From the NCBI RefSeq assembly GCF_009725235.1, contig NZ_WJFC01000189.1, positions 1 through 25,686 on the forward strand: a DNA stretch of 25,686 nt, written 5' to 3'. This DNA comes from Scytonema sp. UIC 10036 (GTDB taxonomy: Bacteria; Cyanobacteriota; Cyanobacteriia; Cyanobacteriales; Nostocaceae). The translations under genes and the position numbers were made by a program. The notes below the pieces were generated by a model. The model ran no database searches, was not told the origin of the DNA, and saw only the letters and a program-made list of their open reading frames with translations. Of this stretch, positions 1-7,467 are shown in pieces (position 1 is the first letter of the stretch; each line of letters begins with the position of its first letter).

Positions 1-170
1 ATTCAAACAACAAAATCCAAAATACAAAATCCAAAATCCAAAATCCAAAATCAAAAATCCAAAATCCAAAATCCAAAATCCAAAACCCAAAATCCAAAAT
101 CCAAAATCCAAAATCCAAAATCCAAAATCCAAAATCCAAAATCCCCAATCCAAAATCCCCAATCCCTAAT
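1..170. repeat. CCAAAAT heptanucleotide tandem array (STRR type)
   Basis: About 24 tandem heptads, mostly CCAAAAT, with variant units near 25, 53, 86 and 143-166. It belongs to the short tandemly repeated repetitive class known from heterocystous cyanobacteria. The heptad has no stop in any forward frame, because seven and three are coprime and every frame reads the same P-K-S-K-I-Q-N cycle. The openness of this stretch is therefore not evidence of coding by itself. The same family recurs inverted at 15520-15690. Confidence 0.9.
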
Positions 171-531
171 CGCTATGGTAGGTGATGGTATTAACGATGC
201 CCCTGCTTTGTCTCAGGCAGATGTGGGAATTGCGTTACACTCGGGAACAGATGTTGCAATGGAAACATCTGAAATTGTATTGATGCGCGATCGCTTAACA
301 GATGTGGTTGAATCCATCCAACTTAGCCGAGCCACTTTCAGTAAAATCCGTCAGAACTTATTTTGGGCTTTTGCGTACAACACACTTGGCATTCCTCTAG
401 CGGCTGGTGTTCTGTTACCTAGTTTGGGTTTTGTCTTAAGCCCCTCTGGTGCAGCTGCATTAATGGCTTTTAGTTCCGTAAGCGTAGTTACAAATTCTTT
501 ATTGTTAAGACGTTTTGCTCGTTCTGAATGA
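1..531 (+). CDS. Heavy-metal (Cu+-type) P-type ATPase, C-terminal part, with in-frame heptad repeat
   Basis: Partial gene entering from the left edge. The part from 172 onward encodes [13 protein letters not shown], the hinge motif of the P-domain in P-type ATPases. The last two membrane helices follow, with F-A-Y-N and M-A-F-S-S, which match the Y-N and M-x-x-S-S metal-site residues of Cu(I) (PIB-1) pumps. In this family ATP hydrolysis exports copper across the plasma or thylakoid membrane. The frame is open from base 1 to the TGA at 529-531. All of 1 to about 165, however, is CCAAAAT-type heptad repeat, translated as a P-K-S-K-I-Q-N period. Homologues would have the rest of the P-domain here, so the repeat is either an in-frame insertion or marks a broken gene read from the ATG at 175. 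A strong terminator follows at 595-622. The family call is secure; intactness is unknown. Confidence 0.75.
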   Translation: MQTTKSKIQNPKSKIQNQKSKIQNPKSKTQNPKSKIQNPKSKIQNPKSPIQNPQSLIAMVGDGINDAPALSQADVGIALHSGTDVAMETSEIVLMRDRLTDVVESIQLSRATFSKIRQNLFWAFAYNTLGIPLAAGVLLPSLGFVLSPSGAAALMAFSSVSVVTNSLLLRRFARSE

Positions 532-594
532 ACTATAACTGTAGAGGTATGATTTGACAGGGTCTTTGTATTAAGGGACTCACAAAAACAATCG

Positions 595-622
595 AGAGTA
601 GAACATTTCGTTCTACTCTTTT
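595..622 (+). terminator. Intrinsic terminator after the P-type ATPase gene
   Basis: A perfect 10-bp stem (AGAGTAGAAC at 595-604, GTTCTACTCT at 610-619) with a 5-nt loop, followed by a short T tract. It lies 63 bases after the ATPase stop codon and before the FHA gene, so it most likely ends the ATPase transcript. Confidence 0.75.
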
Positions 623-688
623 AAGTGGCAATGCAATATAACAGTGTATGTACTATTTAATCATCACTATAGACTATAGTTTAGGGTA

Positions 689-1189
689 ATGACAGACAAA
701 AATACTCAACAAATTTTTATCGAGCGCAGTCCATCTGATTTTAGAAACGTGTCAATGACAGCAGAAACTAATGAAAGTCATTTACTGATCGTAGAGGACG
801 ACCAAGGACGTAAAGAATTTACTTTAGACCGTCCTACTTATTCTATTGGTAGAGATCGGGAGTGCGATATCCGTCTTGTGTCACAATTTGTCTCGCGACG
901 TCACGCTACTTTGGTTAGGTTGCCGCGTGACGATAAAAAGCGTGGCTACTATTACCGAATTGTCGATGGCGATGCTAAGGGCAAATCCAGTTCCAACGGT
1001 TTAATGATTAACGGTCGCAAAATTCCCGCTCACGATCTCAAAAATGAGGATGTGGTTGTTTTTGGCCCGCAGGTTCGTGCCATTTATTACCTATTACGGG
1101 ATAGTATGCGTTCTACGGGGCAGACAGATGCTAGTGAGTATGATATTACACTAATTAATCCTGGTATGACTGAGGATTTGGAAGACTGA
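689..1189 (+). CDS. FHA domain-containing protein
   Basis: A 166-residue protein with one forkhead-associated domain over about residues 30-135. Its motifs are Y-S-I-G-R-D near residue 51, S-R-R-H-A at 69-73 and S-S-N-G-L-M-I-N-G at 101-109. These correspond to the conserved Gly-Arg, Ser-x-x-His and Asn-Gly residues that bind phosphothreonine in the family. The rest is a short polar tail ending E-D-L-E-D, with no enzyme domain or membrane segment, so it is probably a cytosolic phosphopeptide adaptor; its kinase partner cannot be seen here. The ATG at 689 follows GGG at 684-686. Met23 is an alternative start that would keep the domain whole. It stands alone between a terminator and a convergent gene. 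Confidence 0.85.
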   Translation: MTDKNTQQIFIERSPSDFRNVSMTAETNESHLLIVEDDQGRKEFTLDRPTYSIGRDRECDIRLVSQFVSRRHATLVRLPRDDKKRGYYYRIVDGDAKGKSSSNGLMINGRKIPAHDLKNEDVVVFGPQVRAIYYLLRDSMRSTGQTDASEYDITLINPGMTEDLED

Positions 1190-1219
1190 TAACTTGAGTG
1201 TCAAAAGAAAATTTTGGCT

Positions 1220-1261
1220 GCTAGCTTGTACGCTCCCTCAAGCATTGTGCTACAAGCTAGC
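1220..1261. repeat. Perfect 11-bp inverted repeat between convergent genes
   Basis: GCTAGCTTGTA at 1220-1230 is the exact reverse complement of TACAAGCTAGC at 1251-1261, with a 20-nt loop. It lies between the stop codons of two convergent genes (1189 and 1308). It could act as a bidirectional terminator, although there is no clear T run. A further GCTAGC occurs at 1272-1277. Confidence 0.55.
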
Positions 1262-1307
1262 TAAGGGAATTGCTAGCTCGAACGCAAGCGTTTTCAGCAC
1301 TGAAGCT

Positions 1308-1655
1308 CTAACCAGCAAGGCTTTCTATAAGATGCCAATGGCGGCATTGTTCTATCTCTTGTTTGATAAACTCAAACATTTGCCGACAGTGATTATCCAG
1401 TTGGAGAGGTAGTTCCTCGTTTTTAATCACAATACTCATCCGCGTCTCTGTTTCAGTGGCTGAAGTTTTATCAATCAATGCTTCCACCGTTACTAATTTG
1501 GAAAAAGGTACAGTACCAGGAATCTCACGTGCCATTACATAATCAGATGTATAATATTGTACCTCCAAATTACAATCTTGTAGAAGTTCTACCATTAATG
1601 GCTGAAGATGGTTGAGAGCAACCGAAAGAACAAATGAACAGGTATAGCGAGCCAT
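1308..1655 (-). CDS. Conserved cyanobacterial hypothetical protein (115 aa)
   Basis: A 115-residue soluble protein beginning M-A-R-Y-T-C-S-F-V-L. It is rich in alternating hydrophobic and charged residues (for example K-L-V-T-V-E-A-L-I-D and R-M-S-I-V-I-K-N-E-E), which suggests a small alpha/beta fold. No catalytic motif, signal peptide or membrane helix is visible. It looks like a compact family conserved in cyanobacteria, but that is recognition from memory and no function can be assigned. The minus strand is preferred because the overlapping plus-strand frame starts with TTG and reads as a repetitive, non-protein-like sequence. It is convergent with the FHA gene. Confidence 0.7.
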   Translation of the reverse strand: MARYTCSFVLSVALNHLQPLMVELLQDCNLEVQYYTSDYVMAREIPGTVPFSKLVTVEALIDKTSATETETRMSIVIKNEELPLQLDNHCRQMFEFIKQEIEQCRHWHLIESLAG

Positions 1656-1763
1656 AATAGCCCCACGCCTTGCAACACTCCGTCCATCCTATAATATCCA
1701 ACCACCCAATAGGCAAGTTATTACAGTTTAATTAAAAAGCTAATTCAGAGGGAACAGTAGTAG

Positions 1764-1816
1764 AGTGGGTACTGCCCACCACCATTCGATGATGTAGGGC
1801 AGTGCCCACCCTACCT
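1764..1816. repeat. Dispersed GTGGGC/GCCCAC palindromic element
   Basis: Two nested palindromic segments, GTGGGTACTGCCCACC and GTAGGGCAGTGCCCACCCTA, separated by a short spacer in the 244-base gap before the epimerase gene. The form is that of a small dispersed palindromic repeat of the kind common between cyanobacterial genes. No other full copy occurs in the window. Confidence 0.5.
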
Positions 1817-1899
1817 TTGAGGCAATTTATCTTGCAGTTCAGGAGTAATTGCTAATTACTAGTAAAATAGTGGTCTGGTGAAGACTCGCAGTTAACAGA

Positions 1900-2820
1900 A
1901 TGAAAGTAGCGATCGCTGGAGCAACAGGATTTGTGGGTAGTCGTTTGGTAAAACGACTCCAAGCAGAGGGAATGGAAGTGGTTGTTTTAACCCGTAGCGC
2001 TTCCTTTGCTCAAAAGATTTTTCCATCTACAGCTTTTCCAAATGTAAAGTTTGTGACATACACTCCCACAGTATCTGGTTCTTGGCAAAGCGCCATTGCT
2101 AGTTGTGACGGGGTTGTTAATCTTGCAGGAGAACCTATTGGTGAAGGGCGTTGGACTTTAGAACGCAAACAGGAAATTTTAAACAGTCGCAAGCTTGGGA
2201 CGCAAAAAATTGTAGAAGCTATAGCTAGCAGTAATCCTAAACCCAAAGTGCTGGTTAATGCCTCAGCAATTGGTTATTATGGGACGAGTGAAACTGCTAC
2301 TTTTGATGAAACTAGCCCACCAGGTCATGATTTTCTTGCCCAAGTCTGTCAGGCTTGGGAAGCAGAAGCACAAAAAGTCACAGAAGTTGGCGTGCGATTA
2401 GTTATTTTACGCTTGGGCATTGTTTTGGGTACTGGTGGTGCCTTGGGTAAAATGATTACTCCATTTAAACTTTTTGCGGGTGGTCCCATTGGCAATGGTC
2501 AGCAGTGGTTTTCTTGGATTCATATAGATGATGTTGTTAACTTGATTCTACAGGCTCTAACCAGATCTGATATGCAAGGAGTCTACAATGCAACAGCTCC
2601 TGCTCCAGTTCGCATGACAGAACTCAGCACAACTATGGGGCGAGTCATGAATCGCCCCTCTTGGTTACCCGTACCTTCCTTTGCAATAGAAGCCCTGTTA
2701 GGAGAAGGCGCAATAGTTGTTCTAGAAGGTCAGCAAGTTCTTCCCAAACGCACTCAAAGCATTGGTTTTCAGTACAATTACCCCTCTGTTGAACCCGCAC
2801 TAGTGCAAATTTTGAAATAG
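1900..2820 (+). CDS. TIGR01777-type NAD(P)-dependent epimerase family protein
   Basis: A 306-residue extended short-chain dehydrogenase/reductase-like protein. The N-terminal Rossmann motif is G-A-T-G-F-V-G (residues 7-13). Further typical segments are V-V-N-L-A-G-E-P-I-G near residue 71, N-A-S-A-I-G-Y-Y-G near 120, S-W-I-H-I-D-D-V near 205 and Y-N-A-T-A-P near 229. Together these are characteristic of the TIGR01777 (YfcH/SulA-like) family, which binds NAD(P) but has no firmly established substrate. The length suits the family. The ATG at 1900 immediately precedes the Rossmann strand, and a HIP1 octamer (1909-1916) encodes part of that strand. It is convergent with the small membrane protein downstream. 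Confidence 0.9.
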   Translation: MKVAIAGATGFVGSRLVKRLQAEGMEVVVLTRSASFAQKIFPSTAFPNVKFVTYTPTVSGSWQSAIASCDGVVNLAGEPIGEGRWTLERKQEILNSRKLGTQKIVEAIASSNPKPKVLVNASAIGYYGTSETATFDETSPPGHDFLAQVCQAWEAEAQKVTEVGVRLVILRLGIVLGTGGALGKMITPFKLFAGGPIGNGQQWFSWIHIDDVVNLILQALTRSDMQGVYNATAPAPVRMTELSTTMGRVMNRPSWLPVPSFAIEALLGEGAIVVLEGQQVLPKRTQSIGFQYNYPSVEPALVQILK

Positions 2821-2893
2821 GGCTAATGGCTAATGGCTAATGGCTAATGGCTAATGGAAAAAAACAATTAGCAGTTAGCAATTAGCAATTAGC
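2821..2893. repeat. GGCTAAT heptads facing TTAGCAA heptads (imperfect hairpin)
   Basis: Four GGCTAAT units (2821-2856) face about four TTAGCAA/TTAGCAG units (2869-2893) across an A-rich loop. The transcript could fold into a long imperfect hairpin between two convergent genes. The stop codon of the minus-strand gene (2889-2891) lies inside the array. Confidence 0.75.
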
Positions 2894-3131
2894 TCTTCTG
2901 AAATTTCCTAGATACCCAACTGATAATTCCACTGATAAGAGCACCAGCCATTAGGATACCAATAGCTGGATTAAATACGGGTTGCCACAGCTTGTACCAT
3001 AAATCTAAGCCCAGTGGTACTCCGGTTGCTTGACCGAGCGCTGCCACTGCTAACCATGCAAAGCCAAACAAGACCAGAAATACGTCCGCAATTAGAATAA
3101 AGTTGAGCCAGTTTAAAAATTTATCTTTCAT
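2889..3131 (-). CDS. Small two-helix membrane protein (80 aa)
   Basis: An 80-residue protein with a short polar start (M-K-D-K-F-L-N-W). It has two hydrophobic stretches, about residues 9-32 and 53-71, separated by a G-V-P-L-G-L-D-L-W-Y linker, and a basic C-terminus S-R-K-F-Q-K-S. It is probably an integral membrane protein of unknown function. The final codons and the TAA come from heptad repeat sequence, so its last residues may be repeat-derived. It is followed upstream on the genome, on the same strand, by the TPR gene, but about 95 bases of repeats separate them. Confidence 0.7.
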   Translation of the reverse strand: MKDKFLNWLNFILIADVFLVLFGFAWLAVAALGQATGVPLGLDLWYKLWQPVFNPAIGILMAGALISGIISWVSRKFQKS

Positions 3132-3141
3132 AGAAAATTGG

Positions 3142-3226
3142 GAGATGGTGGTTAGTGGTTAGTGGTTAGTAGTTAGTTGTTCGTCGTTAGTAGTAATTTT
3201 GAACCACTAACCACTAACCACTTACA
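3142..3226. repeat. GGTTAGT heptads with inverted ACTAACC counterpart
   Basis: A GGTTAGT-type array (3150-3200) is followed by CCACTAACCACTAACC (3204-3219), its reverse complement. The intergenic RNA would form a hairpin. It fills the gap between the TPR gene and the small membrane protein gene. Confidence 0.75.
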
Positions 3227-3227
3227 A

Positions 3228-3650
3228 CTACTTAGAAAATAACCAACCTTTAACTTTTATCAAACTTTGCCAATCTGGTTTTCTGCTTAAGCCATCTTCT
3301 ATGCTGCTTTTGATTTCTTCTTGCCAGTCAGGATTTACAAAGATCAGCTGATGTGCAAAGTCAACGTGCTCGCGCAAACCTTTTTGACCTGTTTCCAACA
3401 TTGCCACGGCAAGATTGATTCTTGCTTGAGGATCTTGGGGATTTAACTTTACAGCTTTTTGAGCGGCTTTAAATGCTGCCGTCGCTTTATCATTTAACAG
3501 ATACAGCCACGCCAAGCAAGTCCAAGCAGCGCTATTTTTGGGGGCGCGATCGCAAATTTCTTTAAATACAGGAATTAAAGTCTCTGCTGATTCTCCAGCT
3601 TTATAACGTTCTAATCCTGTATCAAAAAGGGTTTCAACTGTTTGAGTCAT
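3228..3650 (-). CDS. Tetratricopeptide-repeat protein (140 aa)
   Basis: A 140-residue soluble protein with about two TPR units. The clearest is residues 40-75 (A-A-W-T-C-L-A-W-L-Y-L-L, then A-A-F-K-A-A-Q-K-A-V-K-L-N-P), followed by A-R-I-N-L-A-V-A-M-L-E-T-G. This is a protein-protein interaction fold with no enzyme motif; the partner is unknown. It resembles small TPR proteins frequent in cyanobacteria. TTGACAA heptads run directly up to the ATG at 3650, leaving no recognisable Shine-Dalgarno sequence. Confidence 0.8.
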   Translation of the reverse strand: MTQTVETLFDTGLERYKAGESAETLIPVFKEICDRAPKNSAAWTCLAWLYLLNDKATAAFKAAQKAVKLNPQDPQARINLAVAMLETGQKGLREHVDFAHQLIFVNPDWQEEIKSSIEDGLSRKPDWQSLIKVKGWLFSK

Positions 3651-3651
3651 T

Positions 3652-3752
3652 TGTCAATAGTCAAGAGTCAGTTGTCAATAGTCATTTGTCAATAGTCAAG
3701 AGTCAGTTGTCAATGACACTTGACCAATGACACTTGACCAATGACACTTGAC
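3652..3752. repeat. TGTCAATAGTCA / CACTTGACCAATGA tandem repeats
   Basis: Tandem units of two related kinds: TTGTCAATAGTCA-like from 3652 to 3713, then three copies of the 14-mer CAATGACACTTGAC (two heptads) to 3752. The array separates the Fe-S carrier gene from the TPR gene and touches the latter's start codon. Confidence 0.8.
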
Positions 3753-3757
3753 CATAA

Positions 3758-4114
3758 TTACATGCCAAACGATTTACCACAACCACAGGTTTGGTTAGCG
3801 TTGGGGTTAGAAAACTGAAAGCCACCACCAATCATGGCATCACTATAATCTAGTATTAAACCATAGAGATATAATAAGCTCTTGCGATCGCATACAATTT
3901 TGAAGCCGTCATAATCATAAACTTCATCATGGGGGGTAATTTTGCTGGGGTCTTCAAAATCCATTAAGTAAGACATTCCAGAACAACCGCCTTGACGAAC
4001 GCCAACCCGCAAGCAGAGGTCTGTACCTTGCTTATCTCGCAAGAACTTCACCTGTTGCAGTGCGGCATCGCTTATCTGAATTCCCTTTTGTTGAGGCTCA
4101 ATTGCTTGTGTCAT
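3758..4114 (-). CDS. HesB/IscA/SufA-type iron-sulfur cluster assembly protein
   Basis: A 118-residue A-type carrier. The three cluster-ligand cysteines are present: Cys44 in G-G-C-S-G-M, and Cys110 and Cys112 in [10 protein letters not shown] near the C-terminus. Family members receive or transiently bind Fe-S clusters or iron and pass them to apoproteins in the cytosol. Length and motif order match the family, including the cyanobacterial type with a [10 protein letters not shown] segment. I cannot tell from sequence alone whether this is the IscA or SufA paralogue, so no symbol is given. AAGGAG lies about 14 bases before the ATG, an unusually long spacing. It is divergent from the 4498 gene. 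Confidence 0.93.
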   Translation of the reverse strand: MTQAIEPQQKGIQISDAALQQVKFLRDKQGTDLCLRVGVRQGGCSGMSYLMDFEDPSKITPHDEVYDYDGFKIVCDRKSLLYLYGLILDYSDAMIGGGFQFSNPNANQTCGCGKSFGM

Positions 4115-4176
4115 ACTGTTTGTTTAAACTCCTTAGCATCTTTTAGCTTAACCATACTGCAGCAGAGTGAGAGAAT

Positions 4177-4210
4177 AAAACCTACACACTGCCGCCTAGC
4201 GTGGGTTTTT
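4177..4210. other. Terminator-like hairpin in divergent intergenic region
   Basis: AAAACCTAC (4177-4185) pairs with GTGGGTTTT (4201-4209), including one G-T pair, and a T run ends the plus-strand version. It lies in the 383-base divergent gap between the Fe-S carrier and the 4498 gene, where no upstream plus-strand gene is visible. It could end a short leader or antisense transcript. Nothing else recognisable was seen in 4115-4497. Confidence 0.35.
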
Positions 4211-4497
4211 CAGGCATTTTTTGCTTCTATTGTAGCGACATTAGTGTCCGAGATTGGCAAATTGTAAATACTGCGTTAAAAGCAGGCAAAGATTTTTATC
4301 CTAGAATTGAGAGATTCGGTGTGTAAAAATTCAATATTTTTGAAATTTATGCTTAGTAACAGTTTTCATCCGCGCTCGCTCTTCGCAAGCTGTACCGAGC
4401 CGATCGCTCTTCACAAATAGCCCGGTCTTTTGACTCTGGGTAGTTGTGTGACACCCAAAAATTGATTTCTTTATTATTTTGTTGATGAAATGACTCT

Positions 4498-6195
4498 ATG
4501 ACAAGTTTTAATCGCTCTACCAGTCGTCGGCTGAAGAAATTAACTCAAATTCCTTCTGTATGGGAGGGCGATCGCCGTCCGTTGTTATCACCGCCAGCCC
4601 AAAGCCCAGAAACGGAAGTTAAGGGGGAGTGCATTTTGTGGGTGGACGGCACGCAAGGTATTGTCCGGGGAATGGACGTAGTAGCACCAGAAACGGGTCC
4701 CGAAGCAGTTGTTCGTACCTTAATGCGAGCAATGGAGCATCCTCACAGTCCTGCGAAACCTGCTCGTCCCCAAAGAATTGTTGTTAGAGACAGAGAAATT
4801 CAATTCTACCTGCGAGGAGTTCTCCAAGATTTAGACATAGCAATAGAATACTCACCAGAATTGCCGTTAATTGACGAATTATTTCGTGGGTTTGCTGAGA
4901 TTTTGGATAGCCAAGTTCCTGACTTACCCCCACAGTTCGTACAAGTGCTGCGAGAAAAAGCATTTGCGATTTGGCAAGCAGCCCCTTGGGAACTTTTAGA
5001 AGAACAGCAAATCCTATCTATTGAGATTAACCAGTGGGATATCGGAACTCTTTATGCCAGCGTTATGGGGATGCTGGGTATGGAATACGGAATTTTACTG
5101 TATCGCTCTGAAGAGTCATTAAAGCAGTTTCGAGCCACAGTTTTAAGAGATGATGAATTACAGGGGCATTTAGAAGAAGCTTTTCTCAAGCAAGATTGCC
5201 TGTTTCTCACTTTCGAGAGTACTGATGATATAGACGATGAAGATGACGAGTTTTTCGACTTGGCAGATTTGCCACTTTCAGATATAGAACCCACCTTCGG
5301 CAATATTCATCCATTAGAAGGGCTGAGATCGGTTTTATACGATGAAGAAGCACTCGTCGTCTTAGTAGCGTTAGAAAGCTTATACCGCTTTATTCGCGAC
5401 TACCGTCGCCAACTGAGTGATGACACTTTCCCCACCCTCAGCCGTCGTTACCGCATTGCCCTTCCTGAGTCATCAAATGATATCCCAGCAAAGTCAATTC
5501 CTGTTGTTGTCTCTACTATGCCACAGTTAACGGAAGAGTTAGAGGAGATAGCAGGTTTCAATCTAGAGGATGATGCTGATTATGGCGATTATGATGATTA
5601 TGAAGACGATGATGAAGACGATGATGAAGACGATGATGAAACTTCTCTGTTGCACTCATTACGAGATGATGTAATACCAGAAGACTCATTCGTTAGTTTA
5701 AGTGTTGTGTCTTGGGAAATTTTGCACGATTTGCAGAAGGGATCGAACTACCATAAGGTTGGGGAAATGACACAAGTTGGTGATGGATTACCCGTGATAT
5801 TGATCCAAACATCCCGTCCTAAGGCAAAGACTCTAATTGAGAACATCGAACAAGCAGGTGGTTTGAAAGGGATCGGCTTTAATCCGGGTGCAGATCCTTT
5901 TGACGACCAAGATTACGATTTAGGTTTATTACAAACTGAAAATGACGAGTTGATTTTGTTTGGTGAGTTTGAGGATGATGACCCCGTACACATAGAAGAC
6001 CGACAAAAGTGGAATCAGCGATGTAAAAATACTCAGGGATACTGCGGTTTGATTATTGCTAAAGGATTAACGGGATCTTCCCGTGGTAATCCCCAACCAC
6101 GGGATATGATGGCTTTGTTTGAAGCTCGGTTCCTTTCACCCAAAGATATAGGGATCGGAACTTTGCAACTTATGCCTCAATTGCAGTTTGAGTGA
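4498..6195 (+). CDS. Large acidic conserved cyanobacterial protein (565 aa)
   Basis: A 565-residue soluble protein without signal peptide or membrane helix. The N-terminal part (about 40-130) contains C-I-L-W-V-D-G-T-Q-G-I-V-R-G-M. A central region (about 130-340) includes W-E-L-L-E-E-Q-Q-I-L-S-I-E-I-N-Q-W. A highly acidic low-complexity linker spans about 356-381, with D-D-E-D-D-D-E-D-D-D-E. A C-terminal domain (about 385-565) ends M-P-Q-L-Q-F-E. It resembles cyanobacterial proteins of DUF6930 type, but that is from memory. No catalytic residues are recognised and no function is assigned. The acidic tract is encoded by GATGATGAAGACGAT-like repeats and may vary in length between strains. Confidence 0.75.
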   Translation: MTSFNRSTSRRLKKLTQIPSVWEGDRRPLLSPPAQSPETEVKGECILWVDGTQGIVRGMDVVAPETGPEAVVRTLMRAMEHPHSPAKPARPQRIVVRDREIQFYLRGVLQDLDIAIEYSPELPLIDELFRGFAEILDSQVPDLPPQFVQVLREKAFAIWQAAPWELLEEQQILSIEINQWDIGTLYASVMGMLGMEYGILLYRSEESLKQFRATVLRDDELQGHLEEAFLKQDCLFLTFESTDDIDDEDDEFFDLADLPLSDIEPTFGNIHPLEGLRSVLYDEEALVVLVALESLYRFIRDYRRQLSDDTFPTLSRRYRIALPESSNDIPAKSIPVVVSTMPQLTEELEEIAGFNLEDDADYGDYDDYEDDDEDDDEDDDETSLLHSLRDDVIPEDSFVSLSVVSWEILHDLQKGSNYHKVGEMTQVGDGLPVILIQTSRPKAKTLIENIEQAGGLKGIGFNPGADPFDDQDYDLGLLQTENDELILFGEFEDDDPVHIEDRQKWNQRCKNTQGYCGLIIAKGLTGSSRGNPQPRDMMALFEARFLSPKDIGIGTLQLMPQLQFE

Positions 6196-6389
6196 TTGAA
6201 CAAAATGCTTTGCCGTACCCTATCTAAAAATACTTGAAATAAGACAGGATGAAGGATAAAGCAGGAAGGATGAAATTTTTTATCCTTCCGGATCTGTCTG
6301 TCGTCTTGTTCTGCAGTTGCCTCAACTGGCAATACTGCAAGGGATCTCGAATTTTTGTCGGTTGGGGAAACCCAATTAAGGCTTGTAAA

Positions 6390-6419
6390 TGTTGGGTTTC
6401 GTTCCTCAACCCAACCTAC
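6390..6419 (-). repeat. Dispersed 30-bp repeat, copy 1
   Basis: TGTTGGGTTTCG followed by TTCCTCAACCCAACCTAC. It is the exact reverse complement of the copy at 18260-18289 and of the left arm at 20907-20936. A related degenerate arm (GGTTGGGGAAACCCAA) lies just upstream at 6360-6375. Confidence 0.85.
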
Positions 6420-6856
6420 GCATTTTGATTTTCTGTGTCTTGCTTTCATAAAGAGAATTGATATCAGTAATTTTCCTGAAATGTCTTGCTGATTTCGTTT
6501 GTGTATTTCGATTTCGCTCTCACTCTTTGCTAACAAGTAGCGTTTGTTAATATTAAGTTGAACTGGGTTTGAGCAACCGTAGAAATTCTGATTAATGACA
6601 AGCAACTTAATTCATGAAGATAAGTAAAAAAAATTTCAATACTTGTTTCAAGGTTGTAAAAATTTCATAAACAATCGTAGATAAAGAAGATTTAATTTTT
6701 TTTACAAATATTGTAAAGAGTAAGTAAAGTTTTAAAAACTTTAATAAAAGGATATACAATGTGGTAATTAGACAACTTAATTTGTACGTTATTATGGCAA
6801 TTTATGATATTTATTATGGATAAGTAAGAAACCTTCTAAAAGAAGAAGTTGTGCTG

Positions 6857-6884
6857 AAATCTTTCTTGAAAGATTTGTCTTTTT
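6857..6884 (+). terminator. Terminator-like hairpin, first in gene-poor interval
   Basis: AAATCTTTC (6857-6865) is complementary to GAAAGATTT (6868-6876), followed by GTCTTTTT. With a realistic tetraloop the stem is 8 bp. It would terminate plus-strand transcription, yet no plus-strand protein gene ends near it. Confidence 0.45.
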
Positions 6885-7057
6885 CGATACAATATGCCTA
6901 TCAACTATTGACTGGTAATTGTTATGAATGTGTGACCGTGTAACAAAAAAGTACTTGTCTGGTGTGTTGCTATCGATTTTAAATGAAGAAGAAACGCAGT
7001 AAGACTCTCACAAGCCCTAAATATTTTTTGTTGGCTCCACCATAACCTAGCGTCTAG

Positions 7058-7094
7058 ATGCCATACTTCCGGGTTGATGGCATATCTTTTTTTT
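7058..7094 (+). terminator. Terminator-like hairpin, second in gene-poor interval
   Basis: ATGCCAT (7058-7064) pairs with ATGGCAT (7077-7083) across a 12-nt loop, followed by a run of eight T (7087-7094). It has the form of a plus-strand intrinsic terminator. It lies 13 bases after a 20-codon open frame and about 370 bases before the next gene. Confidence 0.5.
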
Positions 7095-7467
7095 ACAAGG
7101 TGTTCGGCTGAATACTGTTAACTCATTCCAAAAATGTATCAAGGCTCACATTACTGAAATCTGTCAGCTGCTTGACAGAAGGTTTTGTCATCAAATTTAT
7201 ACAATTTCTTCATCAAGCAAAGACACCCTGTTGCTAACTTTATTCCATTGGCAGCAGGTATACTTTATTCTCACACTTCCTTAGAGCATTTAATTGTTGT
7301 ATTCTCTATACTCTATCGAAAAATGAAGCATACATTCACAAAACCAAACAAAGTTTTTAGTCTTTACCAAATTACTTGTTTCCTGGCAAAAACTCTGATA
7401 AGTTATCCTTTTCATCTCTAGTTTGTTCCCTTTGATGATGTTAATAACCAGCAAATACAACAATAAA

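Larger units (their letters stand above)
6196..7467. other. Long gene-poor interval
   Basis: About 1.27 kb with no convincing protein gene above 50 codons. It holds an imperfect GGAAGGAT hairpin (about 6267-6294), one copy of a dispersed 30-bp repeat (6390-6419), a very AT-rich stretch (about 6600-6830), two plus-strand terminator-like hairpins (6857-6884 and 7058-7094) and a 20-codon open frame (6983-7045). The apparent open frames of 60-140 codons across it translate to unpatterned sequence or dispersed repeats. Confidence 0.6.

Noticed and set aside
1..170. Tandem array as a possible CRISPR
   Set aside because: The units are contiguous 7-mers without unique spacers; it is an STRR array.
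1194..1412. Plus-strand 72-codon open frame
   Set aside because: It starts with TTG, spans an inverted repeat and overlaps a better minus-strand gene; the translation has no protein-like pattern.
6177..6605. Minus-strand open frames over the dispersed repeat
   Set aside because: They are produced by the 30-bp repeat (M-R-N-E-T-Q-H start) and surrounding AT-rich DNA; the same M-R-N-E-T-Q-H peptide reappears at 20917 from another repeat copy.
7185..7421. 78-codon plus-strand open frame before the ribbon-helix-helix gene
   Set aside because: It starts with TTG and lacks a ribosome binding site; an opposing frame overlaps it and no domain pattern is seen.
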